Positions 63,588 to 64,000 of a stretch of DNA of 64,000 nt are shown here, in pieces. The DNA is from Alsobacter ponti. Lineage in GTDB: Bacteria > Pseudomonadota > Alphaproteobacteria > Rhizobiales > Beijerinckiaceae. Within the stretch, counting starts at the first letter, position 1; each line of letters begins with the position of its first letter. Where the stretch lies: NCBI RefSeq assembly GCF_024294805.1, contig NZ_JANCLU010000003.1:186001-250000 (forward strand), written 5' to 3'. The translations under genes and the position numbers were made by a program. The notes under the pieces were generated by a model. The model was not told the DNA's origin, made no database searches, and saw only the letters and a program-made list of their open reading frames with translations.

Positions 63588-64000
63588 TCAGGCCAGCTTG
63601 TCGCCGAGGAACTCCAGCGTGCGGGCGCGCGCCAGATCGGCCGCCGGCTGGTTGAAGCTGCCGCGCTGGTCGCAGTTGAAGCCGTGGTCGGCGTCGTAGA
63701 CGAACACGGCGAGGTGCGGATAGGCGGCCTTGATCTTCTCGACGTCGGTCTGGGGGATGTGCTTGTCGAGCGCGCCGAAGTGCATGATCGTCGGGATCTT
63801 CGGGGTCTCGTCCAGCATGCCGGCGATGCCGCCGCCGTAGTAGCAGACCGCCGCCGCGAGGCCCTTCAGCCGGCACGCGGAGGCGTAGGCCAGCGTGCCG
63901 CCCCAGCAATAGCCGACCACGCCGACCTTGCCGCCCTCGGCCGCGACCGCGATCGCCGCCTCGATGTCGGCCAGCGCGTCCTCGTTCTTGACCTTCGCCC
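63588..64000 (-). CDS. Dienelactone hydrolase family protein (partial)
   Basis: The 5-prime part lies beyond the right edge. The visible C-terminal 137 codons include GYCWGGTLAY, where Cys is the nucleophile, then TIMHFGALDKHIP (Asp) and YDADHGFNCD (His), the triad of dienelactone hydrolase-like enzymes. The family cleaves ring lactones and similar esters; substrate here is not known. It converges with the MFS gene. Confidence 0.88.
   Translation of the reverse strand, partial: AKVKNEDALADIEAAIAVAAEGGKVGVVGYCWGGTLAYASACRLKGLAAAVCYYGGGIAGMLDETPKIPTIMHFGALDKHIPQTDVEKIKAAYPHLAVFVYDADHGFNCDQRGSFNQPAADLARARTLEFLGDKLA

Noticed and set aside
1-64000. CRISPR arrays, tRNA, rRNA, insertion sequences
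   Set aside because: No repeat-spacer pattern, T-loop/anticodon pattern, rRNA sequence or transposase was seen anywhere in the window.

Overview
The window is high-GC DNA from an alphaproteobacterium, most likely order Hyphomicrobiales (Rhizobiales). The evidence is a Ros/MucR zinc-finger regulator, a DUF6456 protein, a che operon with CheD and two single-domain CheY proteins, an alphaproteobacterial cpa/tad pilus locus, a rhizobial-type class 3 asparaginase, and sugar ABC genes beside a DapA-family lyase. The genus cannot be fixed from sequence alone. Coding density is high. No rRNA, tRNA, CRISPR array, prophage or insertion sequence was seen.

Layout. 1-5.3 kb: envelope and housekeeping genes (partial envelope protein, PAS histidine kinase, SufE, DUF6456, MucR). 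5.7-9.2 kb: S9 oligopeptidase, branched-chain aminotransferase, small secreted protein. 9.2-12.7 kb: MurJ flippase, a GT2 glycosyltransferase and a divergent ChbG/HpnK deacetylase, which together look like lipid-linked sugar chemistry. 12.8-15.2 kb: a chemoreceptor and Fe superoxide dismutase. 16.1-22.4 kb: a compact chemotaxis operon (STAS, CheY, CheA, CheW, CheR, CheD, CheB, CheY) closed by a strong terminator. After it lies a protein that reads as a metallo-beta-lactamase-fold pseudoenzyme.

23.5-30.3 kb holds adenosylcobalamin-dependent methylmalonyl-CoA metabolism: both mutase subunits, then the MeaB G-protein chaperone with a pyroglutamyl peptidase. Between the two groups sit an AT-rich NYN-domain gene (probable transfer) and, on the minus strand, a near-consensus promoter followed at once by an intrinsic terminator, giving a predicted RNA of about 62 nt. 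30.4-40.5 kb: tandem lipoprotein alpha/beta hydrolases, DUF3750 protein, M20 peptidase, HerA-like ATPase, class 3 asparaginase, UDP-glucose dehydrogenase and a stand-alone RAM domain. 40.4-45.4 kb: a minus-strand sugar or sugar-acid uptake and catabolism operon (binding protein, two permeases, DapA-family lyase, GntR regulator) with no ATPase gene. 45.8-49.3 kb: a DEAD-box helicase, a GGDEF-family protein with a broken active site but intact inhibitory site, and a DUF2786-like protein.

49.3-60.5 kb is a Flp/Tad pilus locus: prepilin peptidase, Flp pilin, CpaB, CpaC, a small lipoprotein in the CpaD position, two TadE/G-like pseudopilins, CpaE, CpaF, TadB, TadC, TadD and a secreted protein. An internal terminator splits it. 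The last 3.5 kb carries a MoaB/Mog enzyme, a Crp/Fnr-type regulator, an MFS transporter and a partial dienelactone hydrolase.

The unusual signals, in my order of interest, are the promoter-terminator RNA unit at 27.8-27.9 kb beside the NYN gene, the GGDEF protein built like a c-di-GMP receptor, the metallo-beta-lactamase pseudoenzyme after the che operon, a palindromic dispersed repeat present in two inverted copies (about 35.4 and 45.7 kb), the split Tad locus, and the GT2/deacetylase pair.
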